A stretch of DNA of 49,622 bases from an uncultured bacterium (GTDB taxonomy: Bacteria; Cyanobacteriota; Vampirovibrionia; Gastranaerophilales; Gastranaerophilaceae), in contig CASGEP010000020.1 of NCBI GenBank assembly GCA_949300515.1, positions 1 through 49,622 on the forward strand. The letters are read 5' to 3'. Made by a program: the position numbers and the translations under genes. The notes beneath the pieces were generated by a model that saw only the letters and a list, made by a program, of their open reading frames with translations, had not been told where the DNA came from and ran no database searches. Below are positions 1 through 8,094 of this stretch, piece after piece (within the stretch, counting starts at the first letter, position 1; each line of letters begins with the position of its first letter).

Positions 1-364
1 AAAGGGTGATATCGTAATAATGCTCTCTGACCGTGCAATTGACAGATGTACAACTTATGTAAGCGAAAATTCAACAGTAATTTACGACTCATCCGTTTGT
101 ACTAAGAAACCTGTTTGCAATGCTAAAAGCATTATTTCGGTTGAAGCAAATAAAATTGCAAATGAGCAGTTGAGCGCAAGAGTATTCAACATCATTGTTC
201 TCGGTGTATTGCTGAGTGCAACTAATGTTCTGCAATTGAGCGACATTAAAAACGCTATGGAAAAAGCTCTTGGCAAAAAATTCGACGCAAAACCCGAATT
301 AAGAGAACTTAACTACAAGGCTCTTGAAATGGGTATGGGTCTAATAGAGAAAGCAGGTGTATAA
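1..364 (+). CDS. 2-oxoacid:ferredoxin oxidoreductase gamma subunit, C-terminal part
   Basis: The gene is open at the left edge; reading begins at base 2 and about 120 residues are visible. The text matches the C-terminal half of the gamma subunit (POR/KOR gamma family) of enzymes that oxidatively decarboxylate 2-oxoacids to acyl-CoA and pass electrons to ferredoxin: a beta strand (DIVIML), a run of alternating strands, then the typical helix FNIIVLGVLLSAT and a C-terminal LNYKALEMG segment. The stop overlaps the next start (TAATG), so gamma and delta subunits are translationally coupled. Whether the substrate is 2-oxoglutarate, pyruvate or a branched-chain oxoacid cannot be told from this piece, because the alpha and beta subunits lie outside the window. 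Confidence 0.8.
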   Translation, partial: KGDIVIMLSDRAIDRCTTYVSENSTVIYDSSVCTKKPVCNAKSIISVEANKIANEQLSARVFNIIVLGVLLSATNVLQLSDIKNAMEKALGKKFDAKPELRELNYKALEMGMGLIEKAGV

Positions 365-618
365 TGACAACAACTCAACATAAAGCCGTAACGGTTAATA
401 ACGTTGCAAAAGGCAAAGCAGACTGGCATTTATTTACGGACTACTGCAAAGGCTGCGGTCTTTGTATCGTAAAATGTCCCAAAAAATGCTTAAACTGGTC
501 AAAAGAAGTCGGTATTTACCAAACTCCGGCTGTTGAACCAAATCCGGAAGAATGCATTGCCTGCGGCACATGCGAACTTGTTTGCCCTGATAATGCAATC
601 AGAGTGGATAAAAAATAG
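364..618 (+). CDS. 2-oxoacid:ferredoxin oxidoreductase delta subunit, 2[4Fe-4S] ferredoxin type
   Basis: This 84-residue protein carries two complete [4Fe-4S] binding motifs: C28/C31/C34 with C38 (CKGCGLC...KCP) and C64/C67/C70 with C74 (CIACGTC...VCP). The N-terminal 25 residues before the first cluster and the overlap with the gamma-subunit gene identify it as the electron-transfer delta subunit of a 2-oxoacid:ferredoxin oxidoreductase, not a free ferredoxin. It would carry electrons from the thiamine-diphosphate subunit to external ferredoxin in the cytoplasm. It is the last gene of its operon: an intrinsic terminator follows 23 bases after the stop. Confidence 0.85.
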   Translation: MTTTQHKAVTVNNVAKGKADWHLFTDYCKGCGLCIVKCPKKCLNWSKEVGIYQTPAVEPNPEECIACGTCELVCPDNAIRVDKK

Positions 619-640
619 CATTTGCCAAAAATAAAATTTA

Positions 641-667
641 AACACCCTCCCTGTGGGGGTGTTTTTT
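641..667 (+). terminator. Intrinsic terminator of the oxidoreductase operon
   Basis: AACACCC and GGGTGTT form a GC-containing stem around a short loop, followed by a run of T. It sits directly after the delta subunit stop. Confidence 0.85.
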
Positions 668-809
668 ATGTGCCCAATGCTGATAATACAGGTGTGTTGT
701 AATTGTTGTTTGCAACTTGATTTATGTTGATAAAAGTCCAGCTGAAAATAATTGTTGTCATTAGAACAATTGTGCAAACCATGCAGTTTGCAATTTTCTT
801 TTCATCCAT
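666..809 (-). CDS. Possible small single-pass membrane protein, 47 aa
   Basis: A 47-codon frame starts with ATG at 809-807 and ends at 666. Six charged or polar residues (MDEKKI) are followed by a hydrophobic stretch, VCTIVLMTTIIFSWTF, and a short polar tail: the plan of a one-helix membrane protein. A purine-rich sequence, AGGCGG, lies five bases before the ATG. No family is recognised. It is convergent with the oxidoreductase operon and its stop lies at the edge of that terminator. Being short, it could be chance. Confidence 0.35.
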   Translation of the reverse strand: MDEKKIANCMVCTIVLMTTIIFSWTFININQVANNNYNTPVLSALGT

Positions 810-866
810 TATAACCGCCTATTTTGAGAGAAGATTAAAATATAATATATAAGTTAAAATATAGCC

Positions 867-1196
867 CTAAGCCACACAGCTTATACTGCCTGATGCACCC
901 GAAGAAGCACCTGCACCTGCCGATACGGCACCGCCTGCGCTCACTGTACCTGCAGAGTCGCCTCCCGAGTAAGCCATAGTACCGGTTGTTTCTACACTGT
1001 CTGTATATGCCATAGTACCTGTTGTTTCAACAGAATTCATATTACTGGAATCATTAGTTGCGGTTTGCGAATTTTCTTGTGCAGCTTGAAATAGATTCGG
1101 CTGAGCTTTTTTGTTGCTTTGTGCCGCCATTAATGCCTGCGGGCTGATATTTTCATTATTTGCTAAAATTAAACTAGCGCTTGCACCGAGACTCAT
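867..1196 (-). CDS. Gly/Ser/Ala-rich small protein with duplicated decapeptide
   Basis: Not a recognised family. Of two possible starts two codons apart, the inner ATG (1196) is preferred because AGGAGA lies about eight bases before it and only about two before the outer one; this gives 109 residues. The N-terminus (MSLGASASLILANN) is short and weakly hydrophobic, the middle is Gln/Asn-rich, then SVETTGTMAY occurs twice in tandem, and the end is almost pure Gly, Ser and Ala with one Cys three residues from the end. Low complexity argues for a surface, structural or precursor peptide over an enzyme. No export or modification gene is next to it. Confidence 0.6.
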   Translation of the reverse strand: MSLGASASLILANNENISPQALMAAQSNKKAQPNLFQAAQENSQTATNDSSNMNSVETTGTMAYTDSVETTGTMAYSGGDSAGTVSAGGAVSAGAGASSGASGSISCVA

Positions 1197-1331
1197 AGTC
1201 ATTTCTCCTTGTGTAATACTGCTGCTCTTAAATCTCTACATATATATAAAAACGATATATTTTTTATGATTTCAGTATATACTCTTATTGTTACAATACT
1301 TAATATTTCTTGTAACATATTGAATACGTAT

Positions 1332-1838
1332 TTACGACTGTGTGATGTATGTAGGTGCGCTTTTGGGGCTATTGCCTTTTATTATGTTATGATAATACGC
1401 ATATGTCATCGGGGTGTCATCACTCAGTATTTCGCAGTCCTCGACACTTGCTATAAAAATTGTATGGGTAGAGGTTTCGGTTGTACTTATCAGCTTGCAA
1501 AGCAAATAAGCACAGCTATCCGTGCATACTGGTAAATCGCCCGCGGTTTTGTGGTTTACATTTGCAAATTTGTCGATGTCTTTTGCGCTTCTAAAGCCGA
1601 ATGTGCCTATTATAAGGGGGTTAGTTTTCTCCCCAAGTACGCAAACGGAAAACTCTTTTGTGTCTTTTATGCATTGATTTGTATAGTTGTCATGGTTTAT
1701 GCTGAGCGCGACGGTTGCAGGCTCTGCCGTTATTTGCATAAGCGAATTTGCAATACAGCCGCAAAAGCGGTTTTGTGCATCTTTTGTTCCTATCGCGTAC
1801 ATTCCGTAACTCAATTTTGTCAGAGCAAATTTATCCAT
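1332..1838 (-). CDS. Flavin reductase-like FMN-binding protein (flavoredoxin type)
   Basis: The 168-residue protein matches the FMN-binding split-barrel domain found in flavoredoxins and at the N-terminus of high-molecular-weight rubredoxins of anaerobes: MDKFALTKLSYGMYAIGT at the start, the CGCIANSLMQIT and PATVALSINHDNYT strands of the barrel, and the ending MTYAYYHNIIKGNSPKSAPTY. In the longer relatives a rubredoxin domain follows here; this protein stops four residues later and carries no rubredoxin cysteines. A role in FMN-mediated electron transfer or oxygen/NO detoxification is inferred from the family. A ribosome-binding site, GAGGTG, precedes the ATG by six bases. It is transcribed alone. 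Confidence 0.8.
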   Translation of the reverse strand: MDKFALTKLSYGMYAIGTKDAQNRFCGCIANSLMQITAEPATVALSINHDNYTNQCIKDTKEFSVCVLGEKTNPLIIGTFGFRSAKDIDKFANVNHKTAGDLPVCTDSCAYLLCKLISTTETSTHTIFIASVEDCEILSDDTPMTYAYYHNIIKGNSPKSAPTYITQS

Positions 1839-1879
1839 TTTATCACCTCTTTCAAAAATTATATAATATTATACCGAAA

Positions 1880-1907
1880 AAGTAAAAGCCTGCTTTTGGA
1901 GGCAGGC
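1880..1907 (-). terminator. Intrinsic terminator downstream of the TolC-family gene
   Basis: On the minus strand GCCTGC and GCAGGC form a stem with a 7-8-base loop, followed by TTTTACTT. It lies about 100 bases after the stop of the outer-membrane protein gene and just before the flavin reductase start. Confidence 0.7.
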
Positions 1908-2009
1908 GTTGTATTAATATGTATTTAGGGTTGTTAGGTATCTTTTATGCTTTTTTAAAACTCCTGAATTAGTGTATTTGCTACATTTTATAAAAAACTT
2001 TACATATCT

Positions 2010-3443
2010 TTACGGACTGTAATTTTTAAGAATTTCGCTTTTTGAGATTGTTCCGCTGTCAAAGAGCATTTGTACCTGTGCTATATTGTATCTTATTATC
2101 GAATTTACAAGTTCTACCCTTGTTCTTGTCTTAAATGTCTGTGCCTGTATGACATCAATCAGTATCCCCTCTCCCGCATCAAGCCTCAGTTCTGCAAGTT
2201 TAACACTCTGGGTTGCGTACTCTACCTGTTCTTGCGAGATTTTTATTCTGTCTTTTGATATCTTAGACTCATAGTAATCTTTTAAAATACTCTCTTTTAT
2301 ATCCCTCAGCGACTGTTCCAAATCAACAATAGTTTTCTCAATTTCCGCCTGTTTTGCCTTTGCCTGAGTAATTGTGCCCGCGCCCATATTTTGCCCCAAA
2401 TTCCAATCCGCATATACGCCAAGAACAATAGCGGGTCCTACCCCTACTTTTGCCGTACCTTGCCACTGTTCCTGTGCTATAATTCTGGGGCGCGGAACAA
2501 ATTGTGTATAAATCATCTTCTTTTCTTCCTTTAGCGCCCTTATGCGCGAGCGGATTTTTTTAATGTCCTCTCTTGCATAGCAGGCTATATCATATAAATT
2601 ATCAATTGTTTTATTCTCCTCTACCAGTGTATACTGCTGTGCCTCCATCTCAACAGGCATTAAACTTGACGTTATTTCAACACCCATAATATTTGCCAGA
2701 CGTGCCTGCGCGTATCTGAATTCTTCAAGAGCGTTCAGCAGATTTTGTTTTGCCTGTGCAAGTTCCGTTTTTGACCGAATAACGTCAAATTCCGTGCCAA
2801 GCCCCGCTTCTTTAAGGTTTTGTGTCTGCAGCAGCTGGGCGCAGCGCTCCCTGTAGTTTTTCTGGTAAATCTCTATGTCGAGTTTTGTCCTGAGCAGTTC
2901 ATAGTAATGCTTTGCACAGTACAGCAGCACTTCATTTCTTGTGTATTCAAGATTATGTCTTTGTGCAAATTTTAAGTATTTCTTCCCCCTTGCCTCAAAT
3001 ATCTGTTCTCCGCCCTTTGTTAAATGGTGTGTTCCTCTCAAATATACGGAGAGCGCAAGTTCGTTAAAGTTATCAAGTAATGCTGCCCCGACAAGTACTT
3101 GCCCGCTGTAAAATACCGAGTAATTACTTACTGAAAAATCGGGTAAAAAATTTGTGAGAGCGTTTTTGTATTCCCAGCCCGCCTTTTCGTAGTCATACTT
3201 TGCGCCCTTAAGATAAAAATTATATAATAGCGCTATTTCAAGGCACTCTTTTAAATTCACATATGTAGAACTTTCACCCAGATATTTTTTTACCTCTTCT
3301 TCAATATTAACGTCTTTAAGGCATTGCGCAAAACCGGTTGTAAGGTCTATTTCTTCCTCAAACGGTTCTTCTCTGCAATGGCAAATCTTTGCAGCGCCCA
3401 AGATTGCAGCTGTTAAAAAAAGCACAATTATACCTTTTTTCAT
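2010..3443 (-). CDS. TolC-family outer-membrane efflux protein
   Basis: 477 residues. A signal peptide (MKKGIIVLFLTAAILGAAKICHC) is followed by the TolC/OEP fold: helical NLKECLEIALLYNFYLKGAKYDYEKA near residue 62, the long coiled-coil helices EYTRNEVLLYCAKHYYELLRT and the GLGTEFDVIRSKTELAQAKQNLLNA motif, then the second repeat ending SVKLAELRLDAGEGILIDVIQAQT. Such proteins form trimeric channels across the outer membrane for ABC or RND exporters, so the cell is diderm. The possible lipidation residue (C21 or C23) is not in a clear lipobox. No pump partner gene is adjacent. It is longer at the N-terminus than the family core by about 40 acidic residues. Confidence 0.85.
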   Translation of the reverse strand: MKKGIIVLFLTAAILGAAKICHCREEPFEEEIDLTTGFAQCLKDVNIEEEVKKYLGESSTYVNLKECLEIALLYNFYLKGAKYDYEKAGWEYKNALTNFLPDFSVSNYSVFYSGQVLVGAALLDNFNELALSVYLRGTHHLTKGGEQIFEARGKKYLKFAQRHNLEYTRNEVLLYCAKHYYELLRTKLDIEIYQKNYRERCAQLLQTQNLKEAGLGTEFDVIRSKTELAQAKQNLLNALEEFRYAQARLANIMGVEITSSLMPVEMEAQQYTLVEENKTIDNLYDIACYAREDIKKIRSRIRALKEEKKMIYTQFVPRPRIIAQEQWQGTAKVGVGPAIVLGVYADWNLGQNMGAGTITQAKAKQAEIEKTIVDLEQSLRDIKESILKDYYESKISKDRIKISQEQVEYATQSVKLAELRLDAGEGILIDVIQAQTFKTRTRVELVNSIIRYNIAQVQMLFDSGTISKSEILKNYSP

Positions 3444-3540
3444 ATCAAAAGATTAATCAGATTTTGCACAAAAAATAATACGCTTTATGGGCTAATACTT
3501 TTGTGATAAATTATTGTTGTAGTTATAATTCGAGGATAAA

Positions 3541-6128
3541 ATGGACAATTTGCAAATCCAAAACATGGCAACAACGTATGAAGCAAGAAAGACTGAGGAA
3601 GAAATTTATAAGTTTTGGGAAACAAACGAGTGTTTCAAGGCTGACGCCAAGTCGAAAAAAGAGCCTTATTCAATCGTTATCCCCCCGCCAAACGTCACGG
3701 GTGTTTTACATATGGGTCATGCTCTGGATGGAACCCTGCAGGATATTTTAACCAGATACCACAGGATGAGAGGTTATGAAGCTCTCTGGCTCCCGGGGTG
3801 TGACCATGCGGGAATTGCCACTCAAAACGTGGTTGAAAAACAACTTGCAAAAGAAGGCAAAAGCCGCCATGACATAGGGCGCGAAGAATTTGTCAAAATA
3901 ACCTGGGACTGGGCAAATGACCACAAAAGTAAAATCTTAAACCAGTTTAAAAAACTCGGTGCCTCTTTTGACCTGTCGCGTGCCCGTTTTACGCTTGATG
4001 AGGGCTGCTCGCGCGCCGTTAAAAAAGTTTTTGTGGATTTGTACAACAAAGGATTAATTTATAAGGGTTCATATATTGTAAACTGGTGCCCCCGCTGCCA
4101 GAGTGCCATTTCTGACATTGAAACGCAGTATGAAAACGAAGAGGGTAAATTATGGGAGATTTCATACCCTCTGAAAGACGAAATGGGCGCAATTGTTATT
4201 GCAACTACCCGTCCTGAAACAATGTTTGGTGATGTTGCGGTCGCCGTTAACCCGAATGACTACAAATACAAGGATTTAATAGGCAAAAAATGCGTAATTC
4301 CCCTGACGGGACGTGAAATCCCTATTATTGCAGATGAATACGTTGATAAAAGTTTCGGTACGGGCGCACTTAAAATTACTCCCGCCCATGACCCCAACGA
4401 CTTTGAAGTCGGCAGGCGCCACGGTTTAAAATCAATTAAAGTAATTGATGAACAGGGCAGAATGATTGCATGCAGCGAGGTTCATCCGGAACTGCACGGC
4501 AGGGACAGATATGACGCGCGCGAGAGAACTTTAAGAATGTTAAAAGACCATCAGGTTCTGGTGCGCATAACCGATCACCCGCATGCCGTGGGAAAATGCC
4601 AGCGCTGCAATACAACAATCGAGCCTCTGCTTTCCGAGCAATGGTTTGTTAAAATGGAGCCTCTGGCAAAAGCTGCAATTGAAAAGGTTAAGGACGGCTC
4701 AATAAAATTTGTTCCTTCCCGCTGGGAAAAGAATTATTTAATGTGGATGGAAAATATACGCGACTGGTGTATTTCCCGCCAACTCTGGTGGGGGCACCAA
4801 ATTCCCGCTTATTACCATAAAAAAACGGACGAGATGGTTGTAGCGCTTGAAAATCCTGACCCCGATAACTACAGGCAGGATACGGACGTTTTAGACACAT
4901 GGTTTTCTTCAGGCTTGTGGCCTTTTGAAACAATGGGCTGGCCCGATACAAATTCTGATGATTACAAAAAATTCTACCCGACAACAACGCTTGTTACAGG
5001 TTTTGACATTATTTTCTTCTGGGTGGCAAGAATGATTACAATGGGGCTTGAATTTACAAAAGTTCCGCCGTTTTCCACCGTTTATATCCACGGACTTATA
5101 AGAGATGAAAACGGACAAAAAATGTCCAAGTCAAAAGGCAACACCATTGACCCCGTTGAAATTATTGAAAAGTACGGGTGTGATGCCATGCGCTTTACTT
5201 TAACTTCGCTCTGCACATACGGCGGACAGGATATCAAGCTTTCAAACGAAAGGTTTGAGTACGGCAGAAATTTTGCCAATAAAATCTGGAATGCTTCACG
5301 CTTTGTTTTAATGAATTTAACAAAGTCGGGTAAAGATTTAAAACTTGACCCTAAAGACTTCTCAATTGCCGACAGGTGGATTTTAAACGAGTTAAACAAA
5401 GTAATAAAAGAAGTAAATGAAAATATCGAAAACTACAGAATAGTTTCTTCTGGAATTATTACTGTGACTGGTATGTAGAGCTTTCTAAAATCGAAAAAAA
5501 TGAAGCCGTTATGGCGTATGTGCTTGAACAGTCTTTAAAACTGCTGCACCCCATTATGCCTCATATTACGGAGAAAATCTGGCAGTTAATGTCTGTTGAA
5601 AAAAGTGAAGTCGCCCTTATGAAAACGGATTTTCCCGTATATAATAAAGAATTTGAGTTTGAGTATGAGTCCGAACAAATGCAAAATGTCTTTGAGGCGA
5701 TTAAGTCTTTGAGAAACCTAAGGGCGGATTTTAATATACCGGTAGGCTCAAAAATAAATATTAAAATCGACGGGGATGAGGATTTGTTTTCAAAAATTAT
5801 CCCCTACATAAAACGTCTTGCGCGCGTTGAAAATGTTGAGTTTGAAAAGAATTCAAAGGATGAAAAACACTGCGCGTATTGCAGTGTGGGCGATACCAAA
5901 ATAGTCGTTCCGCTTGAGGGCTTAATTGATATTAACAAGGAAATTGAGCGTCAAAACAAGAAAATTCAGAAATTTGAAGCAGAACTTAACTCGCTTAACG
6001 CCAGATTGAACAATGAAAAATTTGTAAATTCGGCGCCAAAGGAAGTGGTTGAGCAGACAAGGGCGCGCACAAAAGAGATAAAGACGGAAATTTCAACAAT
6101 ATCTGAACTGATAAGTAAGTTATCATAA
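3541..6128 (+). pseudogene. valS: Valyl-tRNA synthetase, reading frame interrupted near codon 634
   Basis: The enzyme charges tRNA-Val. The first frame (3541-5478, 645 codons) holds the HIGH-type motif PNVTGVLHMGHAL (about residue 50), the editing insertion and the KMSKS motif (residues 527-531). It leaves the family text after NIENYRI at about 5442 and ends in unrelated residues. The family sequence resumes in another frame at about 5445 (FFWNYYCDWYVELSKI) and continues through the anticodon-binding domain and the C-terminal coiled coil to 6128. Compared with typical ValS about seven residues are missing at the junction, which fits loss of about 22 bases. As valS is normally single and essential, this is a sequencing or assembly fault, a fresh mutation, or a decayed second copy. 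The start has GAGGA five bases upstream. Confidence 0.9.
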
Positions 6129-6133
6129 TAAAT

Positions 6134-6168
6134 TAACCGCCCCGACAGATTGAGGGCGGTTTTTTTAA
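6134..6168 (+). terminator. Intrinsic terminator after valS
   Basis: AACCGCCC and GGGCGGTT pair around an 11-base loop and are followed by seven or more T. It lies six bases after the valS stop and in front of a convergent gene. Confidence 0.9.
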
Positions 6169-6175
6169 ATTTTAT

Positions 6176-6796
6176 TTAATTGCCGCAGGCGCTGTACATT
6201 TTACATCCGCAATCACATGGGAAATGAGGCTGCATGCAATATTTTGCAAGTTTTTTCATTTTCTTTTTTTCCATACGGTTAAATTTATTAAAACATTTGA
6301 TTTGATCTCTGCACAGCTGTGCTTTTATTTCTTTTGAAAAACATTTATACTGCTCTTTTGCTTCGTTTTTAATGTCGTTCAGTTCGTTTTTTTGCGCTCT
6401 TATTTCGGAATTTGATGCACAGTTGTTAATCATATGACAGAGTTTTTCCTGTCTGCTCTGCGCTTGATTGTGCAGAATTTGCATTTGATTTTTGTATTTG
6501 TCGTAAATGCAGTCTATTGCTGTATTTTGCTGCTGACTTAAGCACAGGAGTTTTTTCATCTGTGCAAACTGATTGTCAAAAAAGCACTCTGTATTGCTTT
6601 TTGCTCTGTTGTAAGATGTTTTGTTGCTGCGGGCTTCGCACATATCATCTTCGCAGCCTGTGGGCGCAGAGTATTGTTTACAGTTATTCGGGCAATCTGG
6701 TTTGTTTTTGTACGGCTTTGTAATGTCGCACGGGGCTGCCAATGTGCAATTGCATATAAAAATAGTTGCCGCAAGCATGAGTAAAGTTTTTTTCAT
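6176..6796 (-). CDS. Secreted cysteine-rich protein with Spy/CpxP-like helical core
   Basis: 206 residues with a signal peptide (MKKTLLMLAATIFICNCTLAA). The mature part has 18 cysteines. Its centre, LCLSQQQNTAIDCIYDKYKNQMQ followed by long charged helices, has the layout of LTxxQ-motif periplasmic chaperones (Spy, CpxP) that sense or protect against envelope stress and metal. The cysteines are placed regularly along those helices and clustered at both ends (PCDCGCKMYSACGN at the C-terminus), which suggests disulfide stapling or metal binding; this is inference. It is a single gene convergent with valS. Confidence 0.6.
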   Translation of the reverse strand: MKKTLLMLAATIFICNCTLAAPCDITKPYKNKPDCPNNCKQYSAPTGCEDDMCEARSNKTSYNRAKSNTECFFDNQFAQMKKLLCLSQQQNTAIDCIYDKYKNQMQILHNQAQSRQEKLCHMINNCASNSEIRAQKNELNDIKNEAKEQYKCFSKEIKAQLCRDQIKCFNKFNRMEKKKMKKLAKYCMQPHFPCDCGCKMYSACGN

Positions 6797-6950
6797 GGCT
6801 TTTCCTTTCTTGTGTATAAGTTTAATATTATATGAATTTTGCCTTTTTAAATAACCCGAAAGAGTAGGTACAATGCGGCTATTTTATTTTTTTAAAAAAG
6901 TGTTTGACGTAAAAGTTTGTTCTTGTTATATTGAATAAGCAGTTGAAGTT

Positions 6951-7018
6951 CGTCTGTAGCTCAAGTAAACGAGCGTAGCGAGGTTAGCGGCGAGTCCGCA
7001 CAAACTACCTGCTGAGCT
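6951..7018. repeat. Partial direct and inverted copies of tRNA-Lys 5' sequence
   Basis: Bases 6951-6963 (CGTCTGTAGCTCA) are identical to the start of tRNA-Lys at 7093-7105. After 41 unrelated bases, 7005-7018 carry CTACCTGCTGAGCT, the exact reverse complement of tRNA-Lys D-arm bases 7099-7112. The piece therefore looks like a tRNA gene cut after the D-stem, with an insert and an inverted return copy. The rest of the 6797-7091 gap holds only AT-rich DNA and the tandem repeat listed separately. Confidence 0.8.
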
Positions 7019-7090
7019 GTAGATATGACAATTGAATAAAGTTTAGGTTCTGCTGAGCTGTAGATATGACAATTGAATAAAGTTTAGGTT
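7009..7090. repeat. Tandem 41-bp direct repeat immediately upstream of tRNA-Lys
   Basis: Two identical 41-bp units, 7009-7049 and 7050-7090, each start CTGCTGAGCTGTAG (overlapping inverted tRNA sequence) and end in AATAAAGTTTAGGTT. The tRNA begins two bases after the second copy, so the repeat occupies the place where its promoter should be. Confidence 0.9.
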
Positions 7091-7091
7091 T

Positions 7092-7164
7092 GCGTCTGTA
7101 GCTCAGCAGGTAGAGCACTCCCCTTTTAAGGGATAGGTCATGCGTTCGAATCGCATCAGACGCA
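7092..7164 (+). tRNA. tRNA-Lys (anticodon TTT)
   Basis: A full cloverleaf can be drawn: acceptor GCGTCTG/CAGACGC, D-stem GCTC/GAGC, anticodon loop CTTTTAA with anticodon TTT, T-loop TTCGAAT with stem ATGCG/CGCAT, discriminator A. The top pair of the anticodon stem is a C-T mismatch. CCA is not encoded. The upstream region is rearranged. Confidence 0.92.
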
Positions 7165-7206
7165 AATTTTTGTATTTTTTAACGTTTTTTGGCGATTCGA
7201 ATAAAT

Positions 7207-7281
7207 TTTGCGAAACCGCTTTTACACGCTGTCGCGTGTAAATTCTGCGATACCACATTTGTACGCGTTGAGCGTGCAAAT
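7207..7281. repeat. Two tandem REP-like hairpin units
   Basis: Units at 7207-7242 and 7243-7280 are diverged copies of one sequence (TGCGA-ACC..TTT..ACGC..GCGTG.AAA). The first contains a perfect 9-bp stem TTTACACGC/GCGTGTAAA with a 4-base loop; the second a 10-bp stem ATTTGTACGC/GCGTGCAAAT with one G-T pair. No T-run follows, so they are not obvious terminators. The rest of the 7165-7467 gap shows no gene. Confidence 0.65.
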
Positions 7282-7467
7282 AGTCACAATCAACTCGCAC
7301 TATGTGTGTCGTAAATGTGAAAAATGAACAATATTTTTTGTGAATATATCGAAATTTCGCTCTTATTTTATTACAATATGTAAAGATAATTGACACATTT
7401 TCTTGTGCTAAACTTCCTTTCTTATTACAATTGCGTTTGTAGTAGTTGTTAATGCGAGGTATTGATA

Positions 7468-8001
7468 ATGAGAATTTCAGGAATTTCCCCTTACAGGTAT
7501 GGTGTACAAAACGCTAAAAGCGCAGCAAATAATAAAAAAGCTGACGTAAATTTTGGTATATTTAAAGACGAAAAAGCAAAGCAGCTTGTAGCAAAAACTT
7601 ATGCTGACGGTCATTACAATGAATATTTAATAGATTTATACATAAACCATTATGACGAAACAAAAGTTCTTGAGTTCAGTACAAATGAAGAAGGCAAAGT
7701 TCAGGTAAAAGCATTAATCTCTGATGAGCCTTACTACGAGGACACCCCGATTTATCCTTATGACAGGACAAAAACTTTTGATGACCTGTGTGCATATCCA
7801 TGCAGATTGTATGCTCTAAATTATGAACTTTGCAAGACGGAATGGATGGTAGAAAACGGCGGCGAATATCCGAAACTGGGTTGGGATGAAGACAAAAATC
7901 GCACCGGTAGCAGTACGAATCGCGATACGTGGGGCGAATCCGACAGTTTTGCCACTCAGCGTGCGGAAGAGCTTGCCTATGACATCATTTATATCGGCTA
8001 G
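7468..8001 (+). CDS. Hypothetical protein with lineage-type DVNFG N-terminus
   Basis: 177 residues from the ATG at 7468; GAGG lies eight bases upstream and supports this start over an in-frame TTG two codons earlier. No known domain is recognised. The N-terminus (MRISGISPYRYG, then Asn/Ala/Lys-rich residues and DVNFG) resembles that of other unknown proteins in this window. The remainder is soluble, acidic and rich in Tyr and Asp, with YPYDRTKTFDDLC and an Asp/Asn-rich loop DEDKNRTGSSTNRD that could bind a cation. It is transcribed alone, directly before another protein of the same N-terminal type. Confidence 0.7.
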   Translation: MRISGISPYRYGVQNAKSAANNKKADVNFGIFKDEKAKQLVAKTYADGHYNEYLIDLYINHYDETKVLEFSTNEEGKVQVKALISDEPYYEDTPIYPYDRTKTFDDLCAYPCRLYALNYELCKTEWMVENGGEYPKLGWDEDKNRTGSSTNRDTWGESDSFATQRAEELAYDIIYIG

Positions 8002-8094
8002 AGCTTTATAATTTTTCACATATACTTTTTTCGGGGCAATTTTTGTTCTTCAGGTGTTTTTTCACAGCGTGTGAGTTTAAATAGCATATTTAGT

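Noticed and set aside
1209-1928. Rightward frames opposite the flavin reductase
   Set aside because: They are antisense to a clearly recognised FMN-binding protein and lack ribosome-binding sites and family similarity.
5511-6128. The 3' part of valS as a separate gene
   Set aside because: It is the anticodon-binding and coiled-coil end of the same enzyme; family sequence resumes in this frame well before the ATG at 5511, and there is no clear ribosome-binding site.
7103-7396. Leftward frame overlapping tRNA-Lys
   Set aside because: It runs through the tRNA and the hairpin repeats and has no protein-like pattern.
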